From: Clostridia bacterium
GTDB lineage: Bacteria; Bacillota; Clostridia; Oscillospirales; Acutalibacteraceae
Reading direction: 5' to 3'
NCBI GenBank assembly: GCA_017473435.1
Contig: JAFULG010000080.1
Span: 20,013 to 84,012, forward strand
Length of the DNA: 64,000 nucleotides
The notes beneath the pieces are model-generated. The model did no database searches. It was given only the letters and a program-made list of their open reading frames with translations, and was not told where the DNA came from. Positions 1 through 8,355 of the stretch are shown here, one piece after another. The position numbers were made by a program, and so were the translations under genes. Numbering within the stretch: the stretch's first letter is position 1; the number at the start of each line of letters is the position of its first letter.

Positions 1-98
1 CAAAGGATTTCAATGGGAAGATCGCTTCCGTCATGCATATAAATCTTTGAAGGCTTCTGATTGGGGTTACAGCCGTATTTGAGTTCAAATTCTTTCAT
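1..98 (-). CDS. AICAR formyltransferase (stand-alone), N-terminus only
   Basis: The first 32 codons of a leftward gene cut by the window edge. The ATG at 98-96 follows a GAGGAG ribosome binding site. The translated start (MKEFELKYGCNPNQKPSKIY) matches, from memory, the N-terminus of the single-domain phosphoribosylaminoimidazolecarboxamide formyltransferase of Clostridia. This enzyme formylates AICAR with 10-formyl-THF, the ninth step of IMP synthesis. It lies 14 bp downstream of the IMP cyclohydrolase gene, so the two halves of a normal PurH activity are encoded side by side by separate genes. Only the start is visible, so the length and active site cannot be checked. Confidence 0.75.
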   Translation of the reverse strand, partial: MKEFELKYGCNPNQKPSKIYMHDGSDLPIEIL

Positions 99-112
99 CG
101 TGCTATCTCCTC

Positions 113-829
113 TTATTTATTCTTGTTTACTACTCTTGTTTCGCTTTCGCCTGACTCAATATCAATATATCTTACGAAAAGTGAAACCTTATTATCCTCA
201 TTGAGGTTTGTCCAGATAAGGTCAGTAAGCTCGTCAATGATAACATCGGGAAGCTCAAGAGTTTTGGGCTCACCCTCGAAGGAAGGAAGAGGATTTCCGT
301 CACAGTTGTAGGTGTGGATGAACTTTGCCTTACCGCAAAGAGGATTTGAGTAAGCGTAGGTGAAGCGCTCACAGGAGCTGTCATCACCCTCTGCACTCTT
401 GAGGATTGACATTGCGTAGTTCATACCCTCTTTGTCGAGACGGATAATGCCTGAAATTCTCGGTGTGAAGTTTGGAGCATCATCCTCAAATTCTCTTGTT
501 CTGAGTGCCTGCTCAAAGGTCATCTGCTTATCCATAAGCTCGTAGATTGTATCAGTCTGGTCACCGTTTGTAACAATGGTCTTGTTGCCGAGCACTCTTA
601 CGGGATAGTAGATAATAAGATGAGGGTCAGTCATTTTGCTTTCGTCGAATGCCTTGGTGCGCATTGCATCGCCCTCAAGGACAAATACACGGTTGCGGCT
701 GTTTTCACTTCTGCCCATAATAAAGTAAGCAGTTACAGCCTTTTTGCCGTCGGCACTTTTACCGATGATAATACCTCTGCCGTGATAAGCAAGTGAGTTA
801 AGCTCGTCTTCGATTGTTGATATCTTCAT
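113..829 (-). CDS. purO: IMP cyclohydrolase, PurO-like
   Basis: A 238-residue cytosolic protein recognised as the IMP cyclohydrolase family first described as archaeal PurO. It closes FAICAR to IMP, the last step of purine synthesis. The N-terminus (NSLAYHGRGIIIGKS, YFIMGRSENSRNRVF) has the family's Gly/Arg-rich strand pattern. It is not a PurH-type cyclohydrolase: there is no MGS-like fold at the N-terminus and no fused AICAR formyltransferase. It starts 4 bp after purN and is followed at once by the separate AICAR formyltransferase. The call rests on remembered family sequence and context. An alternative would be an uncharacterised paralogue, but the operon position argues against that. Confidence 0.83.
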   Translation of the reverse strand: MKISTIEDELNSLAYHGRGIIIGKSADGKKAVTAYFIMGRSENSRNRVFVLEGDAMRTKAFDESKMTDPHLIIYYPVRVLGNKTIVTNGDQTDTIYELMDKQMTFEQALRTREFEDDAPNFTPRISGIIRLDKEGMNYAMSILKSAEGDDSSCERFTYAYSNPLCGKAKFIHTYNCDGNPLPSFEGEPKTLELPDVIIDELTDLIWTNLNEDNKVSLFVRYIDIESGESETRVVNKNK

Positions 830-833
830 TATA

Positions 834-1463
834 TTATTCTCCTATATGTACGATATTATTTGCTACCGTGAGCTTATCCTGACAGAAAAGACTGACAACC
901 TCGGGAAGAATGTTCCACTCTGCCTCTACCATAACTCTTTTCTGCAGAATTTCGGGGGTGTCCCCTTCCTTGATTTCAACCGCCTTCTGGAGAATAATTT
1001 CTCCTCCGTCGGGAATTTCATTTACAAAATGCACCGTTGCACCTGTAACCTTAACGCCCTTTGCAAGTGCCGCCTCGTGAACGTGAAGTCCGTAAAAGCC
1101 CTTACCGCAGAAGGAGGGAATAAGAGAGGGGTGAACGTTGATAATTCTGTGAGGATATGTTTTTGTAAACTCCTCTGAAAGGATGCTCATAAAGCCTGCA
1201 AGGACTATAAGATCAATTCCGTTTTCCGTAAGAAGGGAAATGATTTTATCTTCAAAGGCCTGCTGACTGCCAAGCTCCTTTTTAATAACCGTTTCGGTTT
1301 TAATGCCTGCTTTTTCTGCTCTTTCAAGGGCGTAAGCACCCTTTACATTGGAAATTACAAGGCTGATTCTGCCGTTTTTGATTATACCGCTTTTTTCAGC
1401 ATCAATAAGTGCCTGGAGGTTTGTTCCTCCGCCTGACACAAGGACTGCAATTCTCTTTTCCAT
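834..1463 (-). CDS. purN: Phosphoribosylglycinamide formyltransferase
   Basis: 209 residues, the usual length for PurN. It transfers the formyl group of 10-formyl-THF to GAR. The phosphate-binding loop VSGGGTNLQAL lies at about residues 9-19. The catalytic triad equivalent is visible as N109 and H111 in NVHPSLIPSF and D152 in EIPDGGE. Its ATG shares one base with the purM stop (TGATG), indicating translational coupling. PurN needs 10-formyl-THF, as does the AICAR formyltransferase at the operon's end, so the operon depends on one-carbon supply. That fits a ZTP-sensing leader. Confidence 0.95.
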   Translation of the reverse strand: MEKRIAVLVSGGGTNLQALIDAEKSGIIKNGRISLVISNVKGAYALERAEKAGIKTETVIKKELGSQQAFEDKIISLLTENGIDLIVLAGFMSILSEEFTKTYPHRIINVHPSLIPSFCGKGFYGLHVHEAALAKGVKVTGATVHFVNEIPDGGEIILQKAVEIKEGDTPEILQKRVMVEAEWNILPEVVSLFCQDKLTVANNIVHIGE

Positions 1464-2515
1464 CAGAGAATCACCTTCTCGTCGCCTTCAATAATCTCAC
1501 CGATTACATAAGCGTCAATGCCGTTTTCCTTAAGGATTGAGAGTGAAAGCTCAACTTCATCAGCAGGAACTACAATACTCATACCGACACCCATGTTGTA
1601 GGTATTGTACATATCGCGCTCGGGAATGTTGCCCCACTTTGCAATAACGTCAAAGATAGGAAGAACCTTAACTGCTGACTTGTCAATCTTTGCACAAAGT
1701 CCGTCAGGAATTGAACGGGGAATATTCTCATAGAAGCCGCCGCCGGTAATGTGGGAGATACCCTTTACCTTAACCTTCTCAATAAGAGCGAGAACAGGCT
1801 TTACATAAATCTTTGTAGGAACGAGCAAGGCCTCAGCAATGCTCTTACCGCCAAGCTCCTCACGTGCAACATAAAGCTCGGGGTTATTGTTATCAATATC
1901 AAACACCTTACGGCAAAGGCTGAAGCCGTTTGAATGGATACCTGTTGAAGGGAGAGCGATAACCACATCTCCTGCTGACATTTTGCTGTTGTCAATCATC
2001 TTGGGCTTATCAACAACACCTACTGCAAAGCCTGCAAGGTCGTAGTCCTCCTCGGGCATAAGACCGGGATGCTCTGCGGTTTCGCCGCCGATGAGAGCAC
2101 AGCCTGACTGCACACAGCCCTCTGCAACACCGCCTACGATTTCAGCAATCTTTTCGGGGAAGTTCTTGCCGCAAGCAATATAGTCAAGGAAGAAAAGAGG
2201 CTTTGCACCAACGCAGATAATATCGTTAACACACATCGCAACGGCGTCAATACCGATTGTATCGTGCTTGTCCATGAGGATAGCAAGCTTAACCTTTGTG
2301 CCGCAGCCGTCAGTGCCTGAAACAGAAATGGGATGCTCCATACCTGCGATGGAAGCAAGGTCAAAGCAACCGCCGAAGCCGCCTACATCGTCCACCGATC
2401 CCTCATTACGGGTTCTTGCAACGTGCTTTTTCATAAGCTCCACAGATTTGTAGCCTGCGGTAATATCAACACCTGCAGCCGCATAGCTGGCAGAAAAAGA
2501 ATTTTTGTGATCCAT
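1463..2515 (-). CDS. purM: Phosphoribosylformylglycinamidine cyclo-ligase (AIR synthetase)
   Basis: 350 residues, typical for PurM. It makes AIR from FGAM with ATP. The N-terminal SYAAAGVDITAGY segment and the GTDGCGTK motif near residue 68 are classic for the family. The ATP-binding and dimer core VGAKPLFFLDYIACG and GGETAEHPG follow. The C-terminal half carries HITGGGFYENIPR. It sits 26 bp after purF and overlaps purN by one base. Nothing in the sequence is unusual. Confidence 0.96.
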   Translation of the reverse strand: MDHKNSFSASYAAAGVDITAGYKSVELMKKHVARTRNEGSVDDVGGFGGCFDLASIAGMEHPISVSGTDGCGTKVKLAILMDKHDTIGIDAVAMCVNDIICVGAKPLFFLDYIACGKNFPEKIAEIVGGVAEGCVQSGCALIGGETAEHPGLMPEEDYDLAGFAVGVVDKPKMIDNSKMSAGDVVIALPSTGIHSNGFSLCRKVFDIDNNNPELYVAREELGGKSIAEALLVPTKIYVKPVLALIEKVKVKGISHITGGGFYENIPRSIPDGLCAKIDKSAVKVLPIFDVIAKWGNIPERDMYNTYNMGVGMSIVVPADEVELSLSILKENGIDAYVIGEIIEGDEKVIL

Positions 2516-2541
2516 ATTAAACTCTCCTGTATTTTTTCTTA

Positions 2542-3966
2542 TTATTCTTTACCGGTCCAACAATAAGTGCATACCTTGTCAGCCGGAAGACCTATAGCCT
2601 TGACTATTCCGTCAATTGACTGGAATTCAAGAGAAGTAAAGTGCAGTTTTTCGCAAATGCAACTTCTCAATTTTTCACCGCGTTCAGTTGAAGCATCAAT
2701 GTATTCATCAATGTGTCTGATACCCTCTTCGCCCTCAAGCTCAACGATGGTGCTTCGTGCGATAAGCTCCATTTCTGAAGTCGCACGGGAAAAATTAAGG
2801 TATTTGCAACTGTACATAATCGGCGGACAAGCCGAGCGGATATGAACTTCTTTCGCTCCGTTTTCATATAAGAACTCAACAGTTTCACGAAGCTGTGTGC
2901 CACGGACAATACTATCATCAACAAAAAGCAATTTTTTGCCATAAATAAGATCATGAACGGGAATCTGCTTCATTTTGGCGACTCTGTTTCGTTCATTCTG
3001 GTCAGCGGGAGTAAAGCTTCTTGCCCATGTAGGGGTGTACTTTATAAAGGGACGGGCAAACTGTATTCCGCTTTCGTGAGCATAACCGATAGCATGAGGC
3101 GTACCTGAATCCGGCACACCGCTTACATAGTCGATGTCCTGGGCTACACCGTTTTTGCAATCGGCTTCAGCCATAATTTTACCGTTTCTGTATCTCATTA
3201 CCTCAACATTTATGCCTTCATAGCAGGATGTTGAATAGCCGTAATAAGACCAGAGAAAAGCACATATTTTTGTTTCTGTTCCGGCTTGCTTCAGTACCTT
3301 GAAGGAATCTTCAGTAAACTCAACAATTTCACCGGGACCGAGTTCCTTATAGTCAGAATATCCTAATTTTTTGTATGCAAAGTCCTCAAATGAAACACAA
3401 TAACCTTCATCGTTAGAACCTATCAGAACAGGGATTCTTCCGAGTCTGTCACGAGCAGCAATAATTCTGCCGTCACCGGTGAGGATAAGAATTGAGGCAG
3501 TGCCGTCAATAAGACTCTGAGCATAGGAGATGCCTTCAGCAAAGCTGTCCTTCTGATTGATAAGCGCTGCAACAAGCTCTGTTGAGTTGATACCCTCGTT
3601 AGTAACTGCACCGAAATGACCGCCATTTGAAAAAAGAAAATCTTCAACCAACTTTTCTCTGTTGTTGACCAAGCCGATAATGCATATAGCATAAAGTCCG
3701 AGTTTTGATCGTACAAGCAAAGGCTGTGCATCAGAATCACTGATGCACCCTATCGCCGCTTTACCTTTCATTATATTTGAAATATTTTCAAACTTTGTTC
3801 TGAAAGGTGAATTTTCAATTTTGTGAATTTTTCGTTGTAAACCTTTTTTCTCATCATAAGCAGCCATACCGCCACGACGAGTTCCAAGGTGAGAGTGATA
3901 ATCAGTACCGAAAAATACATCTAAAACTGTATCATTCTTACTGACTGCGCCAAAAAAACCACCCAT
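2542..3966 (-). CDS. purF: Amidophosphoribosyltransferase homologue with degenerate glutaminase domain
   Basis: 474 residues with the two-domain layout of PurF (class II glutaminase then PRTase), which makes phosphoribosylamine from PRPP. The PRTase half is intact: VSGVPDSGTP at about 281-290 and the PRPP loop LLFVDDSIVRGTQ at about 346-358. The glutaminase half is not. The chain begins MGGFFGAV, so the invariant N-terminal cysteine nucleophile (CGVFGI in the usual enzyme) is Gly. The HRGQEGAG loop reads HLGTRRGGM, the GHVRY loop reads GCISD, and the HNGN loop reads IGLVN. It may use free ammonia or an ammonia-delivering partner. Its place between purC and purM supports a PurF role. A true PurF could lie elsewhere in the genome. 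Confidence 0.85.
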   Translation of the reverse strand: MGGFFGAVSKNDTVLDVFFGTDYHSHLGTRRGGMAAYDEKKGLQRKIHKIENSPFRTKFENISNIMKGKAAIGCISDSDAQPLLVRSKLGLYAICIIGLVNNREKLVEDFLFSNGGHFGAVTNEGINSTELVAALINQKDSFAEGISYAQSLIDGTASILILTGDGRIIAARDRLGRIPVLIGSNDEGYCVSFEDFAYKKLGYSDYKELGPGEIVEFTEDSFKVLKQAGTETKICAFLWSYYGYSTSCYEGINVEVMRYRNGKIMAEADCKNGVAQDIDYVSGVPDSGTPHAIGYAHESGIQFARPFIKYTPTWARSFTPADQNERNRVAKMKQIPVHDLIYGKKLLFVDDSIVRGTQLRETVEFLYENGAKEVHIRSACPPIMYSCKYLNFSRATSEMELIARSTIVELEGEEGIRHIDEYIDASTERGEKLRSCICEKLHFTSLEFQSIDGIVKAIGLPADKVCTYCWTGKE

Positions 3967-4007
3967 TTAAATGCTCCTTAAAATATATCGCCGATAATCA
4001 TTTTAAC

Positions 4008-4688
4008 TTATGCAAAGAAAAGCTCTGAAAGAGTCATAGGATCGATGTACTGACCGTCCTTGTAAACTCGCATATTACCTGATGCGATTTCATCAATAAG
4101 CATTACGTTGCCTTCGGGATCGTAACCGAACTCAAACTTGATATCATAGAGAACAAGACCCTTTTCCTTGAGATCGTCAGCAACAATCTGAGTAATCTTC
4201 TGAGTCATTTCCTTGATGTCGTCGTACTGCTTCTCTGTCATAACGCCAAGAGCAACAAGGGCATCCTTAATTACAAGGGGATCACCCTTTGCATCGTTCT
4301 TGAAGGTCATTTCAACATATGCGGGAAGGTCTGCGCCTTCTTCAATGTAATCACCGTAACGACGGATAAAGCTGCCTACTGCCTTATGACGGCAGATAAC
4401 CTCAAGACCGTGACCGAATACCTTTGCAGGAAGAACTTCCATTGTTGTATCTTCAAGGTTTGCATTTACATAGTGAGTCTTGATGCCTGCTGCATTAACT
4501 TTTTCAAAGAAATAAATTGACATACGGAGGTTAACATCACCAACACCGTCAATTGTAAGACCTACTGCATTTTCACCGGGATCGAAAACGCCGTCTTTAC
4601 CTGTGCAGTCATCCTTGAATTTAAGAAGGCAGTTGCCGTTCTCAAGCTTGTAAACGTCCTTTGTTTTACCTGTGTAAATCTTTTCCAT
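4008..4688 (-). CDS. purC: SAICAR synthetase
   Basis: 226 residues, a short single-domain PurC. It joins CAIR and aspartate with ATP to give SAICAR. The N-terminal GKTKDVY strand, the basic loop [15 protein letters not shown] near residue 100, and [11 protein letters not shown] followed by [11 protein letters not shown] near 180-207 are family signatures. A GGAGCAAT ribosome binding site precedes the ATG at 4688. It lies 41 bp from purF and 40 bp from purE in the same leftward operon. Confidence 0.95.
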   Translation of the reverse strand: MEKIYTGKTKDVYKLENGNCLLKFKDDCTGKDGVFDPGENAVGLTIDGVGDVNLRMSIYFFEKVNAAGIKTHYVNANLEDTTMEVLPAKVFGHGLEVICRHKAVGSFIRRYGDYIEEGADLPAYVEMTFKNDAKGDPLVIKDALVALGVMTEKQYDDIKEMTQKITQIVADDLKEKGLVLYDIKFEFGYDPEGNVMLIDEIASGNMRVYKDGQYIDPMTLSELFFA

Positions 4689-4728
4689 GGTTATTGCTCC
4701 TTTTTATTTTGATAAATTATTTTTTATT

Positions 4729-5223
4729 TTATACGTTGAATTCGGCTTCAGCCTTAGCGTTCTTTTCAAGAACAGCCTTAGTGTCAGCCTTTCTCTTAGC
4801 CATAAGCTTTTCTGCAAGGTCAGCATCGCTTACAGCGAGTATCTCAATAGACAACAAGGCGGCATTGACTGCACCGTCAATAGCAACTGTGGCTACGGGA
4901 ATACCGGAAGGCATCTGTACAGTTGAAAGAAGGGCATCAATACCGTCGAGATATTTTGATTTCATGGGGATGCCGATAACGGGAAGAGTTGTATTAGCTG
5001 CAATCGCACCTGCAAGGTGTGCAGCCATACCTGCGGCGGCAATGATACAGCCGAAGCCGTTTTCTCTTGCACCGGTGGAAAAATCTCTTGCTTCCTCGGG
5101 GGTACGGTGAGCAGAGAAAATATGAAGTTCAAAGGGTACACCGAACTGCTTAAGGGTATCGGCTGCCTTTGAAACAACAGGTAAATCGCTGTCACTACCC
5201 ATAATGATTGCTACTTTTTTCAT
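4729..5223 (-). CDS. purE: N5-carboxyaminoimidazole ribonucleotide mutase (or class II AIR carboxylase)
   Basis: 164 residues. The ATG at 5223 is chosen because a strong AAGGAGG lies just upstream and [15 protein letters not shown] is the normal N-terminus. An in-frame extension to 5265 would run through AATGCAGA-type repeat DNA and is rejected. Motifs: GSDSDLP (CO2/AIR site), FSAHRTPEE and [11 protein letters not shown]. The first gene of the purine operon, behind the leader at 5310-5450. No purK lies beside it, so this may be the class II enzyme that uses CO2 directly. Sequence inspection alone does not settle which class it is. Confidence 0.94.
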   Translation of the reverse strand: MKKVAIIMGSDSDLPVVSKAADTLKQFGVPFELHIFSAHRTPEEARDFSTGARENGFGCIIAAAGMAAHLAGAIAANTTLPVIGIPMKSKYLDGIDALLSTVQMPSGIPVATVAIDGAVNAALLSIEILAVSDADLAEKLMAKRKADTKAVLEKNAKAEAEFNV

Positions 5224-5321
5224 TGGTTTGTCCTCCTTACCTGGAATGCAGAATGCAGAACGCAAAATGCATTATTGATTATTCTTTTATTTAACAAAAC
5301 AAAAAAGGCACACCTACAAAA

Positions 5322-5426
5322 GGGATTCTTTTTCCCCTTGCAAGTTTGCCCAGACGGTCGACCTATATTACTTCCCCGATCCGTGTGGTGAACTCCACTT
5401 AACCGTCAGTTTCAAGGGAATTAAGC
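5322..5426 (-). ncRNA. ZTP (pfl-type) riboswitch, purE leader
   Basis: Read leftward, the leader has CCCTTG, ACTGACGG, a GTGG...CCAC hairpin, a GGGGAAG stretch, then CCGTCTGGGCA and CAAGGG. The outer stem CCCTTG/CAAGGG closes the element. GACGG pairs with CCGTC where the usual consensus has GGCG/CGCC, a compensatory change. ACUGRCG and CCGNCUGGGCA are the two conserved halves of the ZTP riboswitch, which turns on purine and one-carbon genes when ZTP accumulates. A further hairpin and a CCTTTTTT tract at about 5305-5335 could be the expression platform. A 6S-like RNA was considered as an alternative. Confidence 0.7.
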
Positions 5427-5456
5427 GGTATAAAAACCGCCGAAATTTACGTTGAA

Positions 5457-5486
5457 ATTATAACACAAAAAGGCAATAAATGTCAA
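5457..5486 (-). promoter_or_regulatory. Promoter of the purine operon
   Basis: Leftward TTGACA (5486-5481), an 18 bp spacer and TATAAT (5462-5457), about 240 bp before purE. The transcript would start near 5450, just before the riboswitch-like leader. Confidence 0.8.
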
Positions 5487-5501
5487 CCTAAAACATAGGT
5501 T
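5485..5501. promoter_or_regulatory. Candidate operator over the pur -35 box
   Basis: A perfect 6 bp inverted repeat, AACCTA and TAGGTT separated by AAACA, overlaps the -35 element of the purine promoter. The position suits repressor binding. No regulator gene is adjacent, so the protein is unknown. Confidence 0.4.
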
Positions 5502-5576
5502 AAAAGCATTTTCGACAATAAGGACAAATTAACGAAAAAAAGGCTCAATTTAGTTGTGGGTTTTGACTTTCCGTTA

Positions 5577-5614
5577 CAAAAAAAGAGCCGTAAAACGCAA
5601 GGTTTCACAGCTCC
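5577..5614 (-). terminator. Terminator of the pyrimidine operon
   Basis: The leftward stem GAGCTGTGAAAC/GTTTTACGGCTC (with G-U pairs) is followed by seven T. It lies 16 bp past the pyrI stop. Confidence 0.85.
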
Positions 5615-5629
5615 TTCAATGTGTATTTT

Positions 5630-6046
5630 TTATTTAGCCTGCTGTTCGCAGTAAATACAGCGGTAAATCTTTTTTTCGGGATCTGTAAGCATAAACTCAT
5701 GGCGGATTTCACGCTCACACGAAGTTATGCAACGCGGATTTTTACACTTGATTACGCCTACCACTCTTTCGGGAAGAGTGAGCTTTTTTCTTTCCGCTAC
5801 AACACCGTCCTTGATGATGTTCACGGTGATTCCGGGATCAAGATATCCGAGAACATCGAAGTCGATGTTAAGATCAGTACCGATTTTGATAATGTCCTTT
5901 TTGCCCATCTTGGAACTGTCTGCATTTTTAATCAGAGCAACGGTGCAATCAAGCTTTCCAAGACCGAGAACATCATAAATGTTCATAGCATTGCCTGCGG
6001 TGATGTGGTCAAGAACAATGCCGTCTTTGATTTGTCCGATAATCAT
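5630..6046 (-). CDS. pyrI: Aspartate carbamoyltransferase regulatory subunit
   Basis: 138 residues with the two PyrI domains: an N-terminal nucleotide-binding domain ([21 protein letters not shown] at about 9-29) and a C-terminal zinc domain. The zinc ligands are CKNPRC (about 101-106) and CIYC near the C-terminus. PyrI binds the PyrB catalytic trimers and gives allosteric control by CTP and ATP. Its start overlaps the pyrB stop by 4 bp (ATGA), consistent with stoichiometric synthesis. It is the last gene of the pyr operon and precedes a terminator. Confidence 0.95.
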   Translation of the reverse strand: MIIGQIKDGIVLDHITAGNAMNIYDVLGLGKLDCTVALIKNADSSKMGKKDIIKIGTDLNIDFDVLGYLDPGITVNIIKDGVVAERKKLTLPERVVGVIKCKNPRCITSCEREIRHEFMLTDPEKKIYRCIYCEQQAK

Positions 6047-6960
6047 ACATTTACCTCCAGCATTTTTAAAATCAGGGCCATACGGGCATACATACCGTTT
6101 TTGGTCTGTGCAAAATAGCAGGCTCTGGGATCATCGTCCACAGCTACGCTTATTTCATTTATACGCGGCAGAGGATGCATAATGGTAAGGTCCTCTTTTG
6201 CAGGAACGAGCTTATCGGGAGTGAGGATATAGGTGTCTCTCAGACGAAGATAATCCGCCTCGTTGAAGAAACGCTCCTGCTGAACGCGGGTCATATAAAG
6301 CACGTCAAGCTCGGGCATAACCTCTTCCATTGTGGAAACCTCTTTGTATTCGATTCCGCGGCTTTCAAGCTCGCCCTCGATAATATATCGGGGAAACTTA
6401 AGCTCATCGGGAGCAATGAAAACGAACTTAATCCCTGTGTAACGTGCCATAGCAGCTACAAGAGAGTGAACTGTGCGTCCGAACTTGAGGTCACCGCACA
6501 TACCGATTGTAAGGTTATTAAGACGCTTCTTTGTACGAAGAATTGTAAGAAGGTCAGCAAGAGTCTGGGTGGGATGGTTATGTGAGCCGTCACCTGCATT
6601 GATAACAGGAATATCTGCATGACGGGCTGCCACTACCGGTGCGCCTTCCTTGGGATGACGCATGGCGATAATATCAACATAACCGCCTACAACCTCGATT
6701 GTATCAGCAAGACTCTCACCCTTTGATGAGGAGCTTGAATTTGAATCACTGAAGCCTACTACGCTGCCGCCGAGACGGTGCATAGCGGATTCAAAGCTGA
6801 GACGTGTACGTGTTGAGGGCTCAAAGAACAACGTTGCAAGAAGCTTGTGACGGCAAGCGTCCTGATATTTTTCGGGGTTAGCGATAATATCCTGAGCAAC
6901 TGCAAGAAGCTCGTCAATTTCTTCGACCGTAAGGTCGGTAATATTCATAAGTTTTTTCAT
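6043..6960 (-). CDS. pyrB: Aspartate carbamoyltransferase catalytic subunit
   Basis: 305 residues. It joins carbamoyl phosphate and aspartate, the committed step of pyrimidine synthesis. [16 protein letters not shown] at about 46-61 is the carbamoyl-phosphate loop. SSSSKGES near 76-83 supplies the loop that reaches into the next subunit. [11 protein letters not shown] near 123 and the aspartate-binding HPLPR near 256-260 are present. It pairs with pyrI downstream (4 bp overlap), and its ATG shares one base with the pyrE stop. The holoenzyme is expected to be the E. coli-like regulated type. Confidence 0.96.
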   Translation of the reverse strand: MKKLMNITDLTVEEIDELLAVAQDIIANPEKYQDACRHKLLATLFFEPSTRTRLSFESAMHRLGGSVVGFSDSNSSSSSKGESLADTIEVVGGYVDIIAMRHPKEGAPVVAARHADIPVINAGDGSHNHPTQTLADLLTILRTKKRLNNLTIGMCGDLKFGRTVHSLVAAMARYTGIKFVFIAPDELKFPRYIIEGELESRGIEYKEVSTMEEVMPELDVLYMTRVQQERFFNEADYLRLRDTYILTPDKLVPAKEDLTIMHPLPRINEISVAVDDDPRACYFAQTKNGMYARMALILKMLEVNV

Positions 6961-7613
6961 TATTTTGCTCCATTCACAGCCAGGTAGTTCTTGATACGGG
7001 TAACATTTTCTTCGTTAGCAGGATCTTCTTCAAGATACTCAATGATGTCATAAACGTCAACAACAGAATAAACAGGGAAGCCGAACTGTTCTTCAATTTC
7101 CTGCATAGCGCCCTTTTCTGTCTGACCCTTTTCCTTACGGTCAACCATAATGAAAGTAGCAATTACCTTTGTGCCGTCAAGATGACCGAGAATTTCCATT
7201 GATTCACGGATAGCAGTACCTGCAGTAATTACGTCCTCGATAATAACGATTTCTTCACCTTCTGCGGGAACATAGCCGACAAATGTACCGCCTTCACCAT
7301 GATCCTTTACCTCTTTACGGTTGAAGAAGAAGGGAACGTTAAGTCCGTTCTTTGAAAGTGCTACGGCTGCTGAAATTGAAAGTGAAATACCCTTGTAAGC
7401 AGGTCCGTAAAGAACGGCTTCCTTCTTACCGAGCTTGTCAAAATAAGCCTTAGCGTAGAATTCACCCATCTTTGTTATCTGGTCACCGGTCTTGATCATA
7501 CCGGCGTTAACGAAATAGGGAATTTTACGTCCTGACTTTGCAGTAAAGTCGCCGAACTTAAGAACGCCTGCACCCTGCAGAAATTCAATAAACTCTCTTT
7601 TGTAAGCTTCCAT
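6960..7613 (-). CDS. pyrE: Orotate phosphoribosyltransferase
   Basis: 217 residues, normal PyrE length. It converts orotate and PRPP to OMP. Visible are the substrate-binding [13 protein letters not shown] strand, a basic loop [15 protein letters not shown] that covers the active site, and the PRPP motif [16 protein letters not shown] near 130-145. The stop overlaps the pyrB start by one base (TAATG). It lies 37 bp downstream of pyrF within the operon. Confidence 0.96.
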   Translation of the reverse strand: MEAYKREFIEFLQGAGVLKFGDFTAKSGRKIPYFVNAGMIKTGDQITKMGEFYAKAYFDKLGKKEAVLYGPAYKGISLSISAAVALSKNGLNVPFFFNRKEVKDHGEGGTFVGYVPAEGEEIVIIEDVITAGTAIRESMEILGHLDGTKVIATFIMVDRKEKGQTEKGAMQEIEEQFGFPVYSVVDVYDIIEYLEEDPANEENVTRIKNYLAVNGAK

Positions 7614-7650
7614 GTTTTTTACTCCTATCTGAATTTATTTAATTTATTAC

Positions 7651-8355
7651 TTAATCGCAGAATTCTGCTACACAGCGCTCGTAAGCAGCAACAGGATCAG
7701 CTGCAGCTGTAATCGGACGGCCGACAACAATGTAGTCTGAGCCGATTTCCTTTGCAGCAGCAGGAGTCATAACGCGCTTCTGGTCGCCGATATCACCGTC
7801 AGCAAAACGCACACCGGGAGTGATAGTAAGGAATTCCTTACCGCAACGGTCGTGTACCTTGCCTGCTTCAAGAGGTGAGCATACAATACCGTCAAGACCT
7901 GCGTTCTTTGCTGTTTCAGCGTAGTGCATAACAACCTCATCTATAGGATGATTGATAAGAATATCTCTTTCCATTGTTTCCTGGTCAGTTGAAGTAAGCT
8001 GTGTTACAGCTATAAGAAGAGGACGGGTGCCGTCGGGACGTGTAAGACCCTCGATAGCGCCCTGCATCATAGCGGTAGCACCTGCAGCGTGAAGATTTGT
8101 GATATCAACGTCAAGGTTTGAAAGAACAGCCATAGCCTTCTTTACTGTGTTGGGAATGTCGTGAAGCTTGAGATCAAGAAAAATCTTATGACCTCTTGCC
8201 TTGATTTCTTTCACGATTGAAGGTCCTTCTGCATAGAAAAGCTCCATACCGATTTTAACGAAAGGTTTACGAGTGCAATCCGCGAACTTGTCGAGAAATG
8301 CAAAGGTTGCTTCAGCAGAAGCAAAGTCACATGCTACAATTACGTCTTTACCCAT
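7651..8355 (-). CDS. pyrF: Orotidine 5'-phosphate decarboxylase
   Basis: 234 residues. It decarboxylates OMP to UMP. The catalytic Lys/Asp network is visible in FLDLKLHDIPNTV near 60-72, and the phosphate-binding end VVGRPITAAADP near 210-221. It begins with VIVACDFAS, the usual first beta strand with its conserved Asp. The start shares one base with the pyrD stop. The residue spacing is that of the shorter bacterial PyrF branch. Confidence 0.95.
   Translation of the reverse strand: MGKDVIVACDFASAEATFAFLDKFADCTRKPFVKIGMELFYAEGPSIVKEIKARGHKIFLDLKLHDIPNTVKKAMAVLSNLDVDITNLHAAGATAMMQGAIEGLTRPDGTRPLLIAVTQLTSTDQETMERDILINHPIDEVVMHYAETAKNAGLDGIVCSPLEAGKVHDRCGKEFLTITPGVRFADGDIGDQKRVMTPAAAKEIGSDYIVVGRPITAAADPVAAYERCVAEFCD

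Noticed and set aside
4729-5265. Longer purE reading starting in AATGCAGA-type repeat DNA
   Set aside because: The added residues do not match the family, and a much better ribosome binding site and start are at 5223.
5224-5280. AATGCAGA-type short tandem repeat as a functional element
   Set aside because: It looks like slippage DNA between leader and gene; no further signal supports a function.
5322-5450. 6S RNA instead of a ZTP riboswitch before purE
   Set aside because: The leader has the two short conserved halves of the ZTP element and lacks the long open-bubble duplex I would expect of a 6S RNA. I keep 6S as a low-probability alternative.
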